Part shown: positions 16,051-23,906 of the stretch, piece after piece
Layout: every line of letters begins with the position of its first letter
Position numbering within the stretch: position 1 is the stretch's first letter
Assembly: GCA_016207645.1 (NCBI GenBank)
Contig: JACQPH010000135.1
Span: forward strand, 1 to 40,830
DNA length: 40,830 nucleotides
Direction: 5' to 3'
Origin: Elusimicrobiota bacterium
GTDB taxonomy: Bacteria > Elusimicrobiota > Elusimicrobia > Elusimicrobiales > UBA9959
Translations under genes and position numbers: made by a program
The notes under the pieces: model-generated
What the model saw: only the letters and a program-made list of their open reading frames with translations
Told to the model about the DNA's origin: nothing
Database searches by the model: none

Positions 16051-16961
16051 CCGCGGAACCGCCGGCGGGCTTCCGGGCGGGCTTCGTACCGATCACGGGC
16101 CTGCCCAACGCCGGCAAATCCACGCTGCTGAACTCCCTCTGCGGCACCCGCCTGTCCATAATTTCGGACAAGCCGCAGACTACCCGCAATAATATCCTGG
16201 GCATACTCAACGGCCCCGGCTTCCAGGCCGTTTTCGTGGATACCCCCGGCTTCCTGCGCGGGCGCAACCTGTTCGAACGCAGCATGGCCGGCGCGATAAA
16301 GCGGGCCGCGGCGGAAGAAGGCGACCTCTGCATACTTATCGCCGAGCCCGGCCTCCCCCCTCCGGATAAGATCCCCCTCTTCGAGCCCCTGAAGCAGGCG
16401 CGCTGCCCGCTCTACCTGGCCGTGAACAAACTGGACAAGGAAACGACGGACGTCCGCGTCAAGGCCGCGGAGGAATTCTACGGCAAGCTCCTGTCTATCG
16501 CCCAGGTCTTCCATATCTCCGCGCTCACCGGCGGCGGGCTTAAAGAGCTGCGCGCGGCGATAAGGGCCGCCCTGCCGGAGCACCCCCCCTACTATCCCCA
16601 GGACCAGCTGACGGACCGCTGGGAAAGGTTCTACGCCGCGGAATTGATCCGCGAGCAGATCTTCAAGCTTTACAGCCAGGAGATCCCCTACGCTTCGGCG
16701 GTGGAAATAGAGGTTTTCCGGGAAACTCCCGGCGAGTACGACCAGGTGCTCGCGAAGATACATATCGCGCGGGAGAGCCAGAAGCCGATAATCATCGGCA
16801 GGGGCGGGAGCGCTCTCAAGCGCCTGCGCGAGACCTCCCAGAAAGCCCTGGCCGCCTTCCTGCGGCGCCCGGTGGAGCTGCACCTCACGGTTAAGGTGAG
16901 CCCCGGCTGGCAGGACAATCCCGTCTTCCTTAAAGAGATCGGTTTTTATGAGAAGAAGTGA
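16047..16961 (+). CDS. era: GTPase Era
   Basis: Era is an essential GTPase that binds the 3' end of 16S rRNA and helps mature the small ribosomal subunit. The 304-residue protein has a full set of G motifs: GLPNAGKST (18-26), the switch segment KPQTTRNN, DTPG (65-68), NKLD (127-130) and SAL (158-160). A C-terminal KH RNA-binding domain carries its GRGG loop at 251-254 and ends WQDNPVFLKEIGFYEKK. Ala22 replaces the usual Val in the P-loop (GRPNVGKST type), which should be tolerated. The start overlaps the upstream stop by 4 bp. The TGA stop (16959-16961) lies at the edge of a palindromic insertion, so the natural C-terminus may have been slightly different before insertion. Confidence 0.95.
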   Translation: MTAEPPAGFRAGFVPITGLPNAGKSTLLNSLCGTRLSIISDKPQTTRNNILGILNGPGFQAVFVDTPGFLRGRNLFERSMAGAIKRAAAEEGDLCILIAEPGLPPPDKIPLFEPLKQARCPLYLAVNKLDKETTDVRVKAAEEFYGKLLSIAQVFHISALTGGGLKELRAAIRAALPEHPPYYPQDQLTDRWERFYAAELIREQIFKLYSQEIPYASAVEIEVFRETPGEYDQVLAKIHIARESQKPIIIGRGGSALKRLRETSQKALAAFLRRPVELHLTVKVSPGWQDNPVFLKEIGFYEKK

Positions 16962-17121
16962 GAGCGTGACCGGCGATCCCGGACCGAGCCGGGCGCTTGA
17001 TATGCAAGCAGCGCCAGGCGCGACGAACGAGCAGACCTGTGGGTCCGCGAGCGAGGAGCAACGACGTGATGCGAAGCATAGCGAGCGATCCGGCGACGGG
17101 AGGGATCGCCGGTCACGCTCT
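16961..17121. repeat. Palindromic element with perfect 20-bp inverted ends at the 3' end of era
   Basis: AGAGCGTGACCGGCGATCCC at 16961-16980 is an exact reverse complement of 17102-17121, so the element is 161 bp. Internal stems include GGACC/GGTCC (16981-16985 with 17042-17046), GGCGCT/AGCGCC (16992-16997 with 17010-17015) and ATGC-GAA-GCAT (17069-17079). The heptamer GAAGAAG occurs on both sides (16952-16958 and 17122-17128), two bases outside the left end and directly outside the right end; it could be a target duplication or chance. An open frame runs through it from 16948 into the next gene. There is no room for a transposase, so it would be a non-autonomous MITE-like or RPE-like element. 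Confidence 0.75.
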
Positions 17122-17169
17122 GAAGAAGCAACGCTTCTTTACTCCCTGGCGGCCTACCTGGGAGCGTCC

Positions 17170-17568
17170 ATGCTGGCGACGGTGCTGATACTGCTCGGCG
17201 CGCTGGCGGCGATGAAGGTTTTTTTCGCCCTGGCGCGCTTCGCTTTCGGCCCGCAGGATGTCTACCGGCTTAAGCCCCTGCTCCACGATTCCCTCGGTTT
17301 CGCCTTCTCCGCGGCGGGCACGGCGCTGACCCAGTACTGTTTCGCCGGCCTGTTCCGCCGCACCGGCGTGGAACGGCTCGAACTGGCGGTCATAGTTTCC
17401 TTCACGGCCCTCTTCTGCGGGCTTTTGTTCTGGAGGGGCGCGCTTTTCACCAGCCTGGGGGCCTACGGCTTCTCCGGGCTGGCCGTCACCCTCGCCGCGC
17501 TGCTGGGCGGCCTGGCGGCGGCTTTCGAGGAGCCCGGCGGGGAGCTCCCGCCCGCCGCGTTTCCGTAA
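17170..17568 (+). CDS. Small four-helix membrane protein, unknown function
   Basis: This protein is 132 residues if translated from ATG 17170, which has GGGAG 6 bases upstream. Four hydrophobic segments are visible: MLATVLILLGALAAMKVFFAL, SLGFAFSAAGTALTQYCFAGLF, LELAVIVSFTALFCGLLFW and SLGAYGFSGLAVTLAALLGGLAAAF. The open frame extends upstream to 16948, through the palindromic element and overlapping the end of era. That longer version would add a charged, low-hydrophobicity leader encoded by the element, and its last part (LLYSLAAYLGAS) would lengthen the first helix. I do not recognise a family. The stop is one base from the convergent AmrS stop. Confidence 0.65.
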   Translation: MLATVLILLGALAAMKVFFALARFAFGPQDVYRLKPLLHDSLGFAFSAAGTALTQYCFAGLFRRTGVERLELAVIVSFTALFCGLLFWRGALFTSLGAYGFSGLAVTLAALLGGLAAAFEEPGGELPPAAFP

Positions 17569-17569
17569 C

Positions 17570-18595
17570 TCAATCCCACACTCCGGGGAGCTTATGCCCG
17601 CAGGGGCAGGTCCCGCCCTTACCCAGCAGGTTTCCCGTCACGGAAAAACCTTCGCGCTTTATCACGGTGCGGCCGCAGGACGGACACAGGGTATCCTGCC
17701 CGGCCGCGCCCGGGATATTCCCGCTGTAAACATAGCGCAGGCCGGCGGCCAGCGCTATCCCGCGCGCCCTTGCCAGGGTTTCCGGCGGAGTGGCGGGGAC
17801 CCCGGTCATCAGGTGGTCCGGGTGGAAGGCCGTGAGATGCCAAGGGATATCCCTCGAGAGCCCGGCGAGGAAGGCCGCCATCGCGCCCAGTTCCGCGTCC
17901 GAGTCGTTAAAGCCGGGAATGACCAGGGTGACTACCTCCGTCCAGAAGCCGGAGGCGCGTATTATCCTCAGCCCCTCCAGCACCTTGGGAAGTTCCGCGC
18001 CGCAGACCTTGCGGTAATTGGCGTCGTCGAAGCTCTTCAGGTCGACCTTCCATAAGTCCAGCACCGGCCTGAGGAAGGCCGCCGCCTCCGGCGTGGCGTA
18101 GCCGTTGGAGACGAAGGCCGTGCGCAGCCCCTTCTTCTTCGCCGCGGAAAAGACGGCGGCGGCCCATTCCGCGGTTATCAGCGGTTCGTTATAGGTGGAG
18201 ACAAGGAGCCCGGCCCCGGCGCCGAGGGCCGCGGAGACCAGCCCGGCGGGCGTGGTCCCGGACGGGTGTGGCGCGCCGGCGGACTTAAGATCGGCGATCT
18301 GCCAGTTCTGGCAGAACCCGCAGCGGAAATTGCAGCCGTACATCCCGAAGGAGAGAGTGCGCGCGCCCGGCAGTACGTGGAAAAAAGGTTTTTTCTCCAC
18401 GGGGTCGGGCGAGGCGCCCGAGACATAGCCCCACGGGACCTTGAGGACGCCTCCCTCGTTGAAGCGGACCCCGCAGCGCCCCGCTCCGCCCGGCGCGACG
18501 AGGCACCGGTGCGCGCAGGCCTGGCAGCGCACTTTGCCGCCGTCCGGCTTCCCGGCCAGGACCGCCTCGCGCGTGAATTCCGGGAGGAACGCCAT
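17570..18595 (-). CDS. amrS: AmmeMemoRadiSam system radical SAM enzyme AmrS
   Basis: This 341-residue protein is of the AmrS type (PflA-like radical SAM). It opens with a Cys-rich module CQACAHRC..GRCGVR (C24, C27, C31, C41). The radical SAM [4Fe-4S] motif CNFRCGFCQNW follows at C88, C92 and C95, then STYNEPLI, VDLKSFD and a C-terminal zinc-ribbon-like CPSCGRTVIKREGFSV..CPCGHKLPGVW. The true start is ATG 18595, sharing one base with the upstream stop (TGATG); the open frame further upstream is a shadow of the lipid kinase. AmrS usually occurs with MEMO1-like and AMMECR1-like proteins, and neither is encoded in this window. The substrate is unknown. Confidence 0.92.
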   Translation of the reverse strand: MAFLPEFTREAVLAGKPDGGKVRCQACAHRCLVAPGGAGRCGVRFNEGGVLKVPWGYVSGASPDPVEKKPFFHVLPGARTLSFGMYGCNFRCGFCQNWQIADLKSAGAPHPSGTTPAGLVSAALGAGAGLLVSTYNEPLITAEWAAAVFSAAKKKGLRTAFVSNGYATPEAAAFLRPVLDLWKVDLKSFDDANYRKVCGAELPKVLEGLRIIRASGFWTEVVTLVIPGFNDSDAELGAMAAFLAGLSRDIPWHLTAFHPDHLMTGVPATPPETLARARGIALAAGLRYVYSGNIPGAAGQDTLCPSCGRTVIKREGFSVTGNLLGKGGTCPCGHKLPGVWD

Positions 18596-19491
18596 CACCT
18601 GCCCGGGAGGCTTTGTTTCGGGGCGATGACCCTGAGGACCGAAGGCAAAGCGGTGAACCTTAATTTTCCGTCGTGCGAATAAAAATCCTCCCCGTCGAGA
18701 TGGTACCAGGCCCCGCCGCCGCAGTCGAACTCTATGATCCTGCCCTGGAAGGCGGAATAAATGTCGGCGCGCCGGTGGATGGTGCCGCCGAACAGCGCCG
18801 GCACCGCCGCCAGCAGGCGGGGCAGGGAAGCCTTCCTGATAGAGACCAGGTCGAGCAGCCCGTCGTCCATGTAGGCCCCGGGGGCCATCCTGGCGCCGCC
18901 GCCGTACTGCACCCCGTTGAGCACGCCGTTCACGAGAGAAAGCAGCTCCAGCCGCCGCCCGTCCACGCTCACGGCCACTTTCACCGGCTTGTAGGCCAGG
19001 ATGCGCTTCGCCGCGTGCCAGACATAGGGCAGGATGCCGCGCCGCGCGCTGAGGGAGTTGAAATCGCGGGCCACCTCGGCGTCCAGGCCCACGCCGGCGG
19101 CGCAGAAGAACGGCCTCCCGTTGGCCAGGCCGGCGTCCACGGCGCGCGGTTCCCATTTCACCAGGCCTTCCAGGGCTTTGTCGAAGTCCAGCGGTATGTA
19201 GAGATTGCGCGCCAGCCCGTTGCCGGAGCCGCAGGGCAGGATGCCGAGCGCGGCCTCCTTGCCTATGAGGGGAATGGCGGTCTCCCGGATAGTGCCGTCG
19301 CCGCCGGCCGCCACTATCCTGGCGAAGCCGGCCAGCGCGGCGCGGGCGGACAGTTCGGAGGCGTGCTCCCGGGCCCTGGTGTACTCTATCTCGAAGCGCA
19401 GCTTCCTGCCGGCGAAGAAGCGCTCGATGCGCCCGCCGATGCCGGAGCGCCTGGGTCCGGCGCCGGGGTTGATTATGAAGAAATAGGACAT
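18595..19491 (-). CDS. Diacylglycerol/lipid kinase family protein (YegS/BmrU type)
   Basis: This 298-residue protein has the DAGK catalytic layout: FFIINPGAGPRRSG at the N-terminus, the nucleotide-binding VAAGGDGTIRE, and LGILPCGSGNGLARNL, then the C-terminal lid with YGGGARMAPGAYMDDGLLDLVSI and FDCGGGAWYHLDGE. Members phosphorylate diacylglycerol, sphingoid or related lipids with ATP on the inner face of the membrane. The substrate cannot be read from the sequence. It is the middle gene of a tight minus-strand operon: 10 bp after the anchored Pro-rich protein and overlapping amrS by one base. Confidence 0.9.
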   Translation of the reverse strand: MSYFFIINPGAGPRRSGIGGRIERFFAGRKLRFEIEYTRAREHASELSARAALAGFARIVAAGGDGTIRETAIPLIGKEAALGILPCGSGNGLARNLYIPLDFDKALEGLVKWEPRAVDAGLANGRPFFCAAGVGLDAEVARDFNSLSARRGILPYVWHAAKRILAYKPVKVAVSVDGRRLELLSLVNGVLNGVQYGGGARMAPGAYMDDGLLDLVSIRKASLPRLLAAVPALFGGTIHRRADIYSAFQGRIIEFDCGGGAWYHLDGEDFYSHDGKLRFTALPSVLRVIAPKQSLPGR

Positions 19492-19501
19492 GCGCGCTTT
19501 A

Positions 19502-20179
19502 TTATTCCACGGCGCTTATCCCCGTGGCCCAGGCCGCTTTCTCCCCGGTGGCCGAGATGGACAGGAGAGTGTTGCCGGCGGAAGCGTCGCCTTTCCCGGA
19601 CAGGAAACGTACTCTGTAGACGTAGCCGACGCGCAGGTCCGGCTTTTCACCCAGCCGTTCGGCGTCGTCGAGGTAAAGGTAATCGGTTCTTTTTTCCGGG
19701 CTGATGTAGACCAGGTTCACGCGCCAGCCGCGCTGGCTCTTCCTGGCCGTGATCATCTGCAGGTCCATCTCGAGCTCCTCGCCCTCGAAAGCCGCGGGGT
19801 TGCTGAAAAAATCGTCCTGCTTGCCCTTCACTGCCCGCCGCCCGGCGGCGCGGCCTTCCTCCGCGGCCGGCGAGGCCTCTATAACCACGGCCTCCCGCTC
19901 AGGCGGCGGGGCTTCCTCCTCCCGGGCCGCCCTTCTCTCTCTTCCGGGGGAGGGCTCCGGTTCGGTTTCCGGGGGCGTATAAGGTTCGTCGGCCGGCTCC
20001 TCGGCTTCGGCCTGGGCCGGGGGTGGCGCTACGGCGGACGGCTTGTAGGAGGGCTGGTAGGCCTCCCGCCCGGGCGGCGGCGCGGCCGGGTAGAACTTGT
20101 CCTTCAGTATGAAGCCCAGCACCAGCCCTATCAGGAAGAGCAGGAAAGTATTGATCACCCTCAGCCGGAAGAAATCCAT
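19502..20179 (-). CDS. Membrane-anchored protein with Pro/Glu-rich linker, unknown function
   Basis: The 225-residue protein has one N-terminal membrane helix (VINTFLLFLIGLVLGFIL, residues 8-25) preceded by MDFFRLR. A long Pro/Glu/Ala-rich linker (about 30-110) follows, then a folded C-terminal part (about 118-225) with FFSNPAAFEGEELEMDLQMI, KSQRGWRVNLVYISPEKRT, YLYLDDAERLGEKPDLRVG and YVYRVRFLSGKGDAS. The layout suggests a domain held away from the inner membrane in the periplasm. I do not recognise a family. It heads the operon with the lipid kinase and amrS, and diverges from the FecR-domain gene across a 64-bp AT-rich gap. Confidence 0.75.
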   Translation of the reverse strand: MDFFRLRVINTFLLFLIGLVLGFILKDKFYPAAPPPGREAYQPSYKPSAVAPPPAQAEAEEPADEPYTPPETEPEPSPGRERRAAREEEAPPPEREAVVIEASPAAEEGRAAGRRAVKGKQDDFFSNPAAFEGEELEMDLQMITARKSQRGWRVNLVYISPEKRTDYLYLDDAERLGEKPDLRVGYVYRVRFLSGKGDASAGNTLLSISATGEKAAWATGISAVE

Positions 20180-20243
20180 GATCTGATTTTATAATATTTG
20201 CCGGATATTGTATATTTATCGTGATACGGGACCTGGAGGACCT

Positions 20244-20993
20244 ATGAAAAGACTTTTGCTGGCTTCGGCGCTGTTTATGAGCGCGCTCCCGCTGACGGCC
20301 GGGGAAACGGGTTGTATTTACGATCTTAAGGGCTCCGCGGAGATCCTCAAGGCCGGAGGGAAGTCCTGGGAGAAGGGCATGAAGGGACGCCCGGTGGCCG
20401 AAGGGGACAAGGTCAGGACCGGCCCGGGGGCCTGGGTGGAAATACTGTTCAAGGAAGGCAGCTTCATCAAGCTGGAGGAGAACTCCGAAGCGGGGGCGGA
20501 ATCGCTGAAAACCACCGCGCAGGAACGGGTCTTCTCCTTTTCCTTCCTGAAAGGAAAAGCGCTCTGGATGGCGGCCAGGCTGAAAGGCAGGATCGCCTCC
20601 AGGTTCTCGGTGCGTTCTCCCACGGTGGTCTGCGCGGCGCGCGGCACCGATTTTTCGATGATCGTCTCCACCTCGGGGAAGACCACGGTGGGGCTTTTCG
20701 AGGGCGAACTGGCGCTCTCCGGCGTCGCCGGGGACGGAACTCCTCCGGCCGAAAAAGAACTCCTCGCCGGCGGCGAAGCCTCGGCGGACGCGGGCGGGCT
20801 CACGGTGGAGGGGCGGCTCTCGAAACTGATGCGTACCGAGGAAAGGCGGTACTCCAGGGTGAAGAACAGGGTGGAGAACCTCCGCAAGCGCCTGGAGGCG
20901 CGCGACGATTTCATCGACGACTATATAAACCGCCAGCGGAAAAAAGTCACGGATCTCAGGACCCGCCAGCAGGAGAAGCTGAAAAAACGCTGA
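20244..20993 (+). CDS. Exported FecR-domain protein
   Basis: This 249-residue protein starts at ATG 20244, chosen for the GGAGG site 6 bases upstream and because it begins a clean signal peptide (MKRLLLASALFMSALPLTAG). A FecR domain occupies about residues 25-165: GSAEILKAG, PVAEGDKVRTGPGAWVEILF, GSFIKLEENS, RFSVRSPTVVCAARGTDFSM, TTVGLFEGELALSG. In this family the fold is a secreted beta-rich scaffold and need not be tied to iron signalling. The C-terminal 60 residues are highly charged and helical (RVENLRKRLEARDDFIDDYI, RQRKKVTDLRTRQQEKLKKR), probably a coiled coil. It is followed by a palindromic element and the O-antigen-ligase gene. Confidence 0.85.
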   Translation: MKRLLLASALFMSALPLTAGETGCIYDLKGSAEILKAGGKSWEKGMKGRPVAEGDKVRTGPGAWVEILFKEGSFIKLEENSEAGAESLKTTAQERVFSFSFLKGKALWMAARLKGRIASRFSVRSPTVVCAARGTDFSMIVSTSGKTTVGLFEGELALSGVAGDGTPPAEKELLAGGEASADAGGLTVEGRLSKLMRTEERRYSRVKNRVENLRKRLEARDDFIDDYINRQRKKVTDLRTRQQEKLKKR

Positions 20994-21021
20994 GAAGCTG
21001 TAACTGCTCAGGTCGCTATCC

Positions 21022-21192
21022 GGGGTTCGGGCTGGCAGGGGTTTTGGCCGTCTGATGGGCATAGCCCTTGATACGGCACTGGCATAGCCTTGCCCCGCGA
21101 ACCCCGAAGAGGGAAACCCTTGCGTCGGTTTCCCCCCGAAGCGGGGCCCCCCTTCCGCACGGGGTTCGCGAAACAAAACCCCGGCCAACCCG
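21022..21192. repeat. Hairpin-rich element abutting the O-antigen-ligase start codon
   Basis: The outer arms CGGGCTGGCAGGGGTTTTG (21028-21046) and 21174-21192 are inverted copies with two mismatches in 19. The inner arms CGCGAACCCCG (21096-21106) and CGGGGTTCGCG (21160-21170) are perfect. Nested within are GGGAAACC/GGTTTCCC (21111-21118 with 21127-21134), a CCCC-GAAGC-GGGG hairpin near 21134-21147, and GGGC-ATA-GCCC (21057-21067). The right arm ends six bases before ATG 21199 and fills the place where a ribosome site would be. No coding sequence is evident. Size and GAA-loop style match the elements at 16961 and 39818. Confidence 0.65.
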
Positions 21193-21198
21193 CCACGT

Positions 21199-23802
21199 AT
21201 GGCAGACCCTGAAAACAATCTCGCCGTGCCGCGGTTCCCGCTGGTCCTGCTGCTCGCGGCGGCGTTCTTCGTGGCGCCGCTGCTCTTTTTCACCGGGCTC
21301 ACCCGCAACCCCTACTACCTGCAGATAACCATCCTCAACATCGCCGTCCTGGCCGCCGCCGCCCTGTTCCTGCGGGCCTCGCTGAAGGACGGGGCCTGGC
21401 GGCTGCCGCTGACCCCGCTGACGCGGCCGCTGGCCGCCCTGGGGCTGGTCTACCTGGCCTCCTTCGCCTGGTCCTGGTACGGCCACGCGCCCTTTTTCAG
21501 GCCGGCCATGGCCTCCGAGGGGCTTAAAGCGGGAATGTTCTTCGTCATTAACTGCCTCGCGGTCTTTTACCTGGCGCTCAGCGTGCCCTACGGCGGCAGG
21601 GACGCGGAGGTCCCGGCGGGGAAGTGGCTGGCTCTGATAGCGGGCTGGGGCGCGCTGTGGTTCCTGTTCCACTGGCTCAGGCTGCCGCCCTCCGGCGACG
21701 GGCTTTTCGACAGGCTGTTCGATCCCTACGGAGCGCTCGTCTGGGCCGCCGGCTTCGCCGCCGTGGTCCTGCTCATACGCCGCTGCCGCCAGGAGGATAT
21801 ACTCCACCTCGCCCTTTCCGCCGGCGCTATAGCCGCGCTCTACGGCATACTCGAATATTTCCGCGTCGAGCTGGTCTGGGCCAAGCTGCTCAATCCCTAC
21901 GGCAACCGGTCGGTCTCCACCTTCGGCAACCCCAACTTCATTTCCACCTACCTGGTGATATTCATGCCCCTGGCGGCCTCGCTGCTGATGAAGGCCGACA
22001 CCGGCGTGAAACGGGCCTACTACGGGCTGGTGTTCCTCGCCTACGAGGGCATGCTGATGTCCAGCCTGACGCGCTCCTCGTGGCTGGGCGCCGCCGCGGC
22101 CTTCGCCTTCCTGTTCGCCTTCGCCTCGCATCGCGGACAGTTGAAGGCCAATAAAAAATTCCTTTACCCGTTCTTCGCCGTCGCGCTCCTGGTGTGCGTT
22201 CTCTGGCCGGCCAACTCCACCGACCTTACCAGGTCCGGCCTGCTTGACCGTATCAACGAGGCCGCCCTGGGCATCAGGTCCCCGTCCGCCGTCAGCCTCT
22301 CCGGCGACGACGGCAGGATCTACTCCTCTTTCCACCAGCGCCTGCTGATCTGGACCAGCGCCTGGCAGATGGGCCTGGAGAACCCGCTGCTGGGCAAGGG
22401 CTGGGGGCAGTTCGAGCTCTTCTACCCCTTTTACCAGGGCCGCCTGCTGGCCAATTTTCCGGTGATGCGCGGGCTGCGTACCCACGCCAACAACGCCCAT
22501 AACGAGGTGCTGGAACAGTGGTCCCAGGCCGGGCTGCTGGGCCTGGGCGCCTTTCTCTGGTTCCTGGCCACCCTCTTTTACGGCTTCCTCCGTTTCTACC
22601 GCGCGGCCCCGCCGGAGGCCCGCTACGAGGCCGTGCCTCTCGCGGCCGGCCTGGCCGGAGCCCTGGCGGACAATTTACTGAACGTTTCGATACATTTCGC
22701 CGTGCCGGGGCTGGCCTTCTGGTGGGTGGCGGGAGCCCTGGCCCTCAGGACCTGCGGCGCGGGGACCTACCCGCCGTGGAAAAGGCCGCGGGCGGCGGCG
22801 GCCGCGGCCTGGCTGCTCCTGCTGTGCTGCCTGGGCGCCGCCTGGCTCTGGCAGCGGCAGTTCACGCGGGAATTCCATTATTTCAACGGTTTCAGGGCGA
22901 TGCGCGCCAATAATTTCACGGCGGCGGTGTCGCAGCTGCGCGCCGCCTGGGAAGCCGGCTCCCGGGAGGTCAACGGCAATTACGAGTTCGGCAACGCCTA
23001 CGTGCGGGCGGGGGAACTGGAAAAAGGCGCCTGGGCCTACGGCGAGGCGCTGAAGTCCAACGCGGGTTACGACGAGATCTACTTCAACCTGGCCATAGTG
23101 CAGAAGCGCCTGGGCCTCGCCGGGGAAGCGCTCAAGAACCTCCAGGTCTCCACGGTCATAAACCCGCTTAACCCCGTCACCTGGCAGGCCCTGGCCGAGG
23201 TGTACCTGACCCTGCCGGACAGGCAGGCCGCCGCCGGGGCGGCCGCGGCGGATCTCGAGGAGGCGGTCAGGATCTTCCCGGGCGACGCCGGGCTGTGGAA
23301 CACGCTGGGCTATTTCCACACGCTGCTGAAGGATTACGGGGCCGCGCGCAGAGCCTACGCCGGCGGCGTCAAGGCCGACCCCGCCAACGCCATGCTGCTC
23401 GAGAACCTCGCCGGCGTGTCCCGCCAGCTGGGGCTGAAGAACGATCCCGACCTGGCCTGGGCGGAGGCCTTCGGGCGCCTGGAAAAGATCTCCGCCTCCC
23501 CCGGCCCGGTACCCGGCGACCTCGAGGCCGCCGATTCCCTGCTGGCCCGGGACCCTTCGAGCCCGAAAGCCAGGCTGCTGCGCGCCAAGATCTACTTCAG
23601 GGCCGGGCGGCTCGCGGAGGCCAGGGAGGCGCTCCAGGGACTGCTGAAAGAGAAGGACGCCGACAACCAGGCCCGCTACGGCCTGGCCGTGATCTACGAG
23701 AAAGAGGGGAACCTGCCCCTGGCGCGCGCCGAATGGGAGCGCTTCCTGCTGCAGGAGCCGGGCAACGCGGCCGTGCGGCAGCGGCTGAAGGAGCTGCAGT
23801 AG
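21199..23802 (+). CDS. O-antigen ligase / Wzy_C-family membrane protein with C-terminal TPR domain
   Basis: This 867-residue protein has about a dozen membrane segments in residues 13-560. It carries the Wzy_C ligase hallmark STFGNPNFISTYLVIFMPL (about 240-260), LTRSSWLGAAAAFAF, and a large periplasmic loop with HQRLLIWTSAWQMGLENPLLGKGWGQFELFYP and THANNAHNEVLEQWSQAGLLG. The last 300 residues are tetratricopeptide repeats (FGNAYVRAGELEKGAWAYGEAL, YFNLAIVQKRLGLAGEAL, YGLAVIYEKEGNLPLARAEWERFL). Family members transfer lipid-linked glycans to lipid A or, as PglL/PilO-type enzymes, to pilins and other proteins. Proximity to the pilus locus favours protein glycosylation, but that is inference. No ribosome site precedes ATG 21199. 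Confidence 0.9.
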   Translation: MADPENNLAVPRFPLVLLLAAAFFVAPLLFFTGLTRNPYYLQITILNIAVLAAAALFLRASLKDGAWRLPLTPLTRPLAALGLVYLASFAWSWYGHAPFFRPAMASEGLKAGMFFVINCLAVFYLALSVPYGGRDAEVPAGKWLALIAGWGALWFLFHWLRLPPSGDGLFDRLFDPYGALVWAAGFAAVVLLIRRCRQEDILHLALSAGAIAALYGILEYFRVELVWAKLLNPYGNRSVSTFGNPNFISTYLVIFMPLAASLLMKADTGVKRAYYGLVFLAYEGMLMSSLTRSSWLGAAAAFAFLFAFASHRGQLKANKKFLYPFFAVALLVCVLWPANSTDLTRSGLLDRINEAALGIRSPSAVSLSGDDGRIYSSFHQRLLIWTSAWQMGLENPLLGKGWGQFELFYPFYQGRLLANFPVMRGLRTHANNAHNEVLEQWSQAGLLGLGAFLWFLATLFYGFLRFYRAAPPEARYEAVPLAAGLAGALADNLLNVSIHFAVPGLAFWWVAGALALRTCGAGTYPPWKRPRAAAAAAWLLLLCCLGAAWLWQRQFTREFHYFNGFRAMRANNFTAAVSQLRAAWEAGSREVNGNYEFGNAYVRAGELEKGAWAYGEALKSNAGYDEIYFNLAIVQKRLGLAGEALKNLQVSTVINPLNPVTWQALAEVYLTLPDRQAAAGAAAADLEEAVRIFPGDAGLWNTLGYFHTLLKDYGAARRAYAGGVKADPANAMLLENLAGVSRQLGLKNDPDLAWAEAFGRLEKISASPGPVPGDLEAADSLLARDPSSPKARLLRAKIYFRAGRLAEAREALQGLLKEKDADNQARYGLAVIYEKEGNLPLARAEWERFLLQEPGNAAVRQRLKELQ

Positions 23803-23906
23803 CGCGGCGGCCGTCCTCAGCATAGTTTCGTAACAATCCTGTAATATTTAGGCAAACAGGAAAAGGTTAAATATAGCGTGACCCGAACAATTTACGGAAC
23901 CGCGCC

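Noticed and set aside
16948-17169. Longer start for the small membrane protein at ATG 16948
   Set aside because: It would translate the palindromic element as a charged leader, and ATG 17170 has a good ribosome site. It is kept as a possibility in the gene entry.
17570-19156. A 528-codon version of AmrS
   Set aside because: The first 187 codons are a shadow of the lipid kinase. The radical SAM family normally begins near ATG 18595, which overlaps the upstream stop.
19899-22500. Long minus-strand frames of 469 and 494 codons across the FecR and O-antigen-ligase genes
   Set aside because: They are rich in Arg, Gly, Pro and Gln and mirror real genes on the plus strand with clear families. They arise from high GC content.
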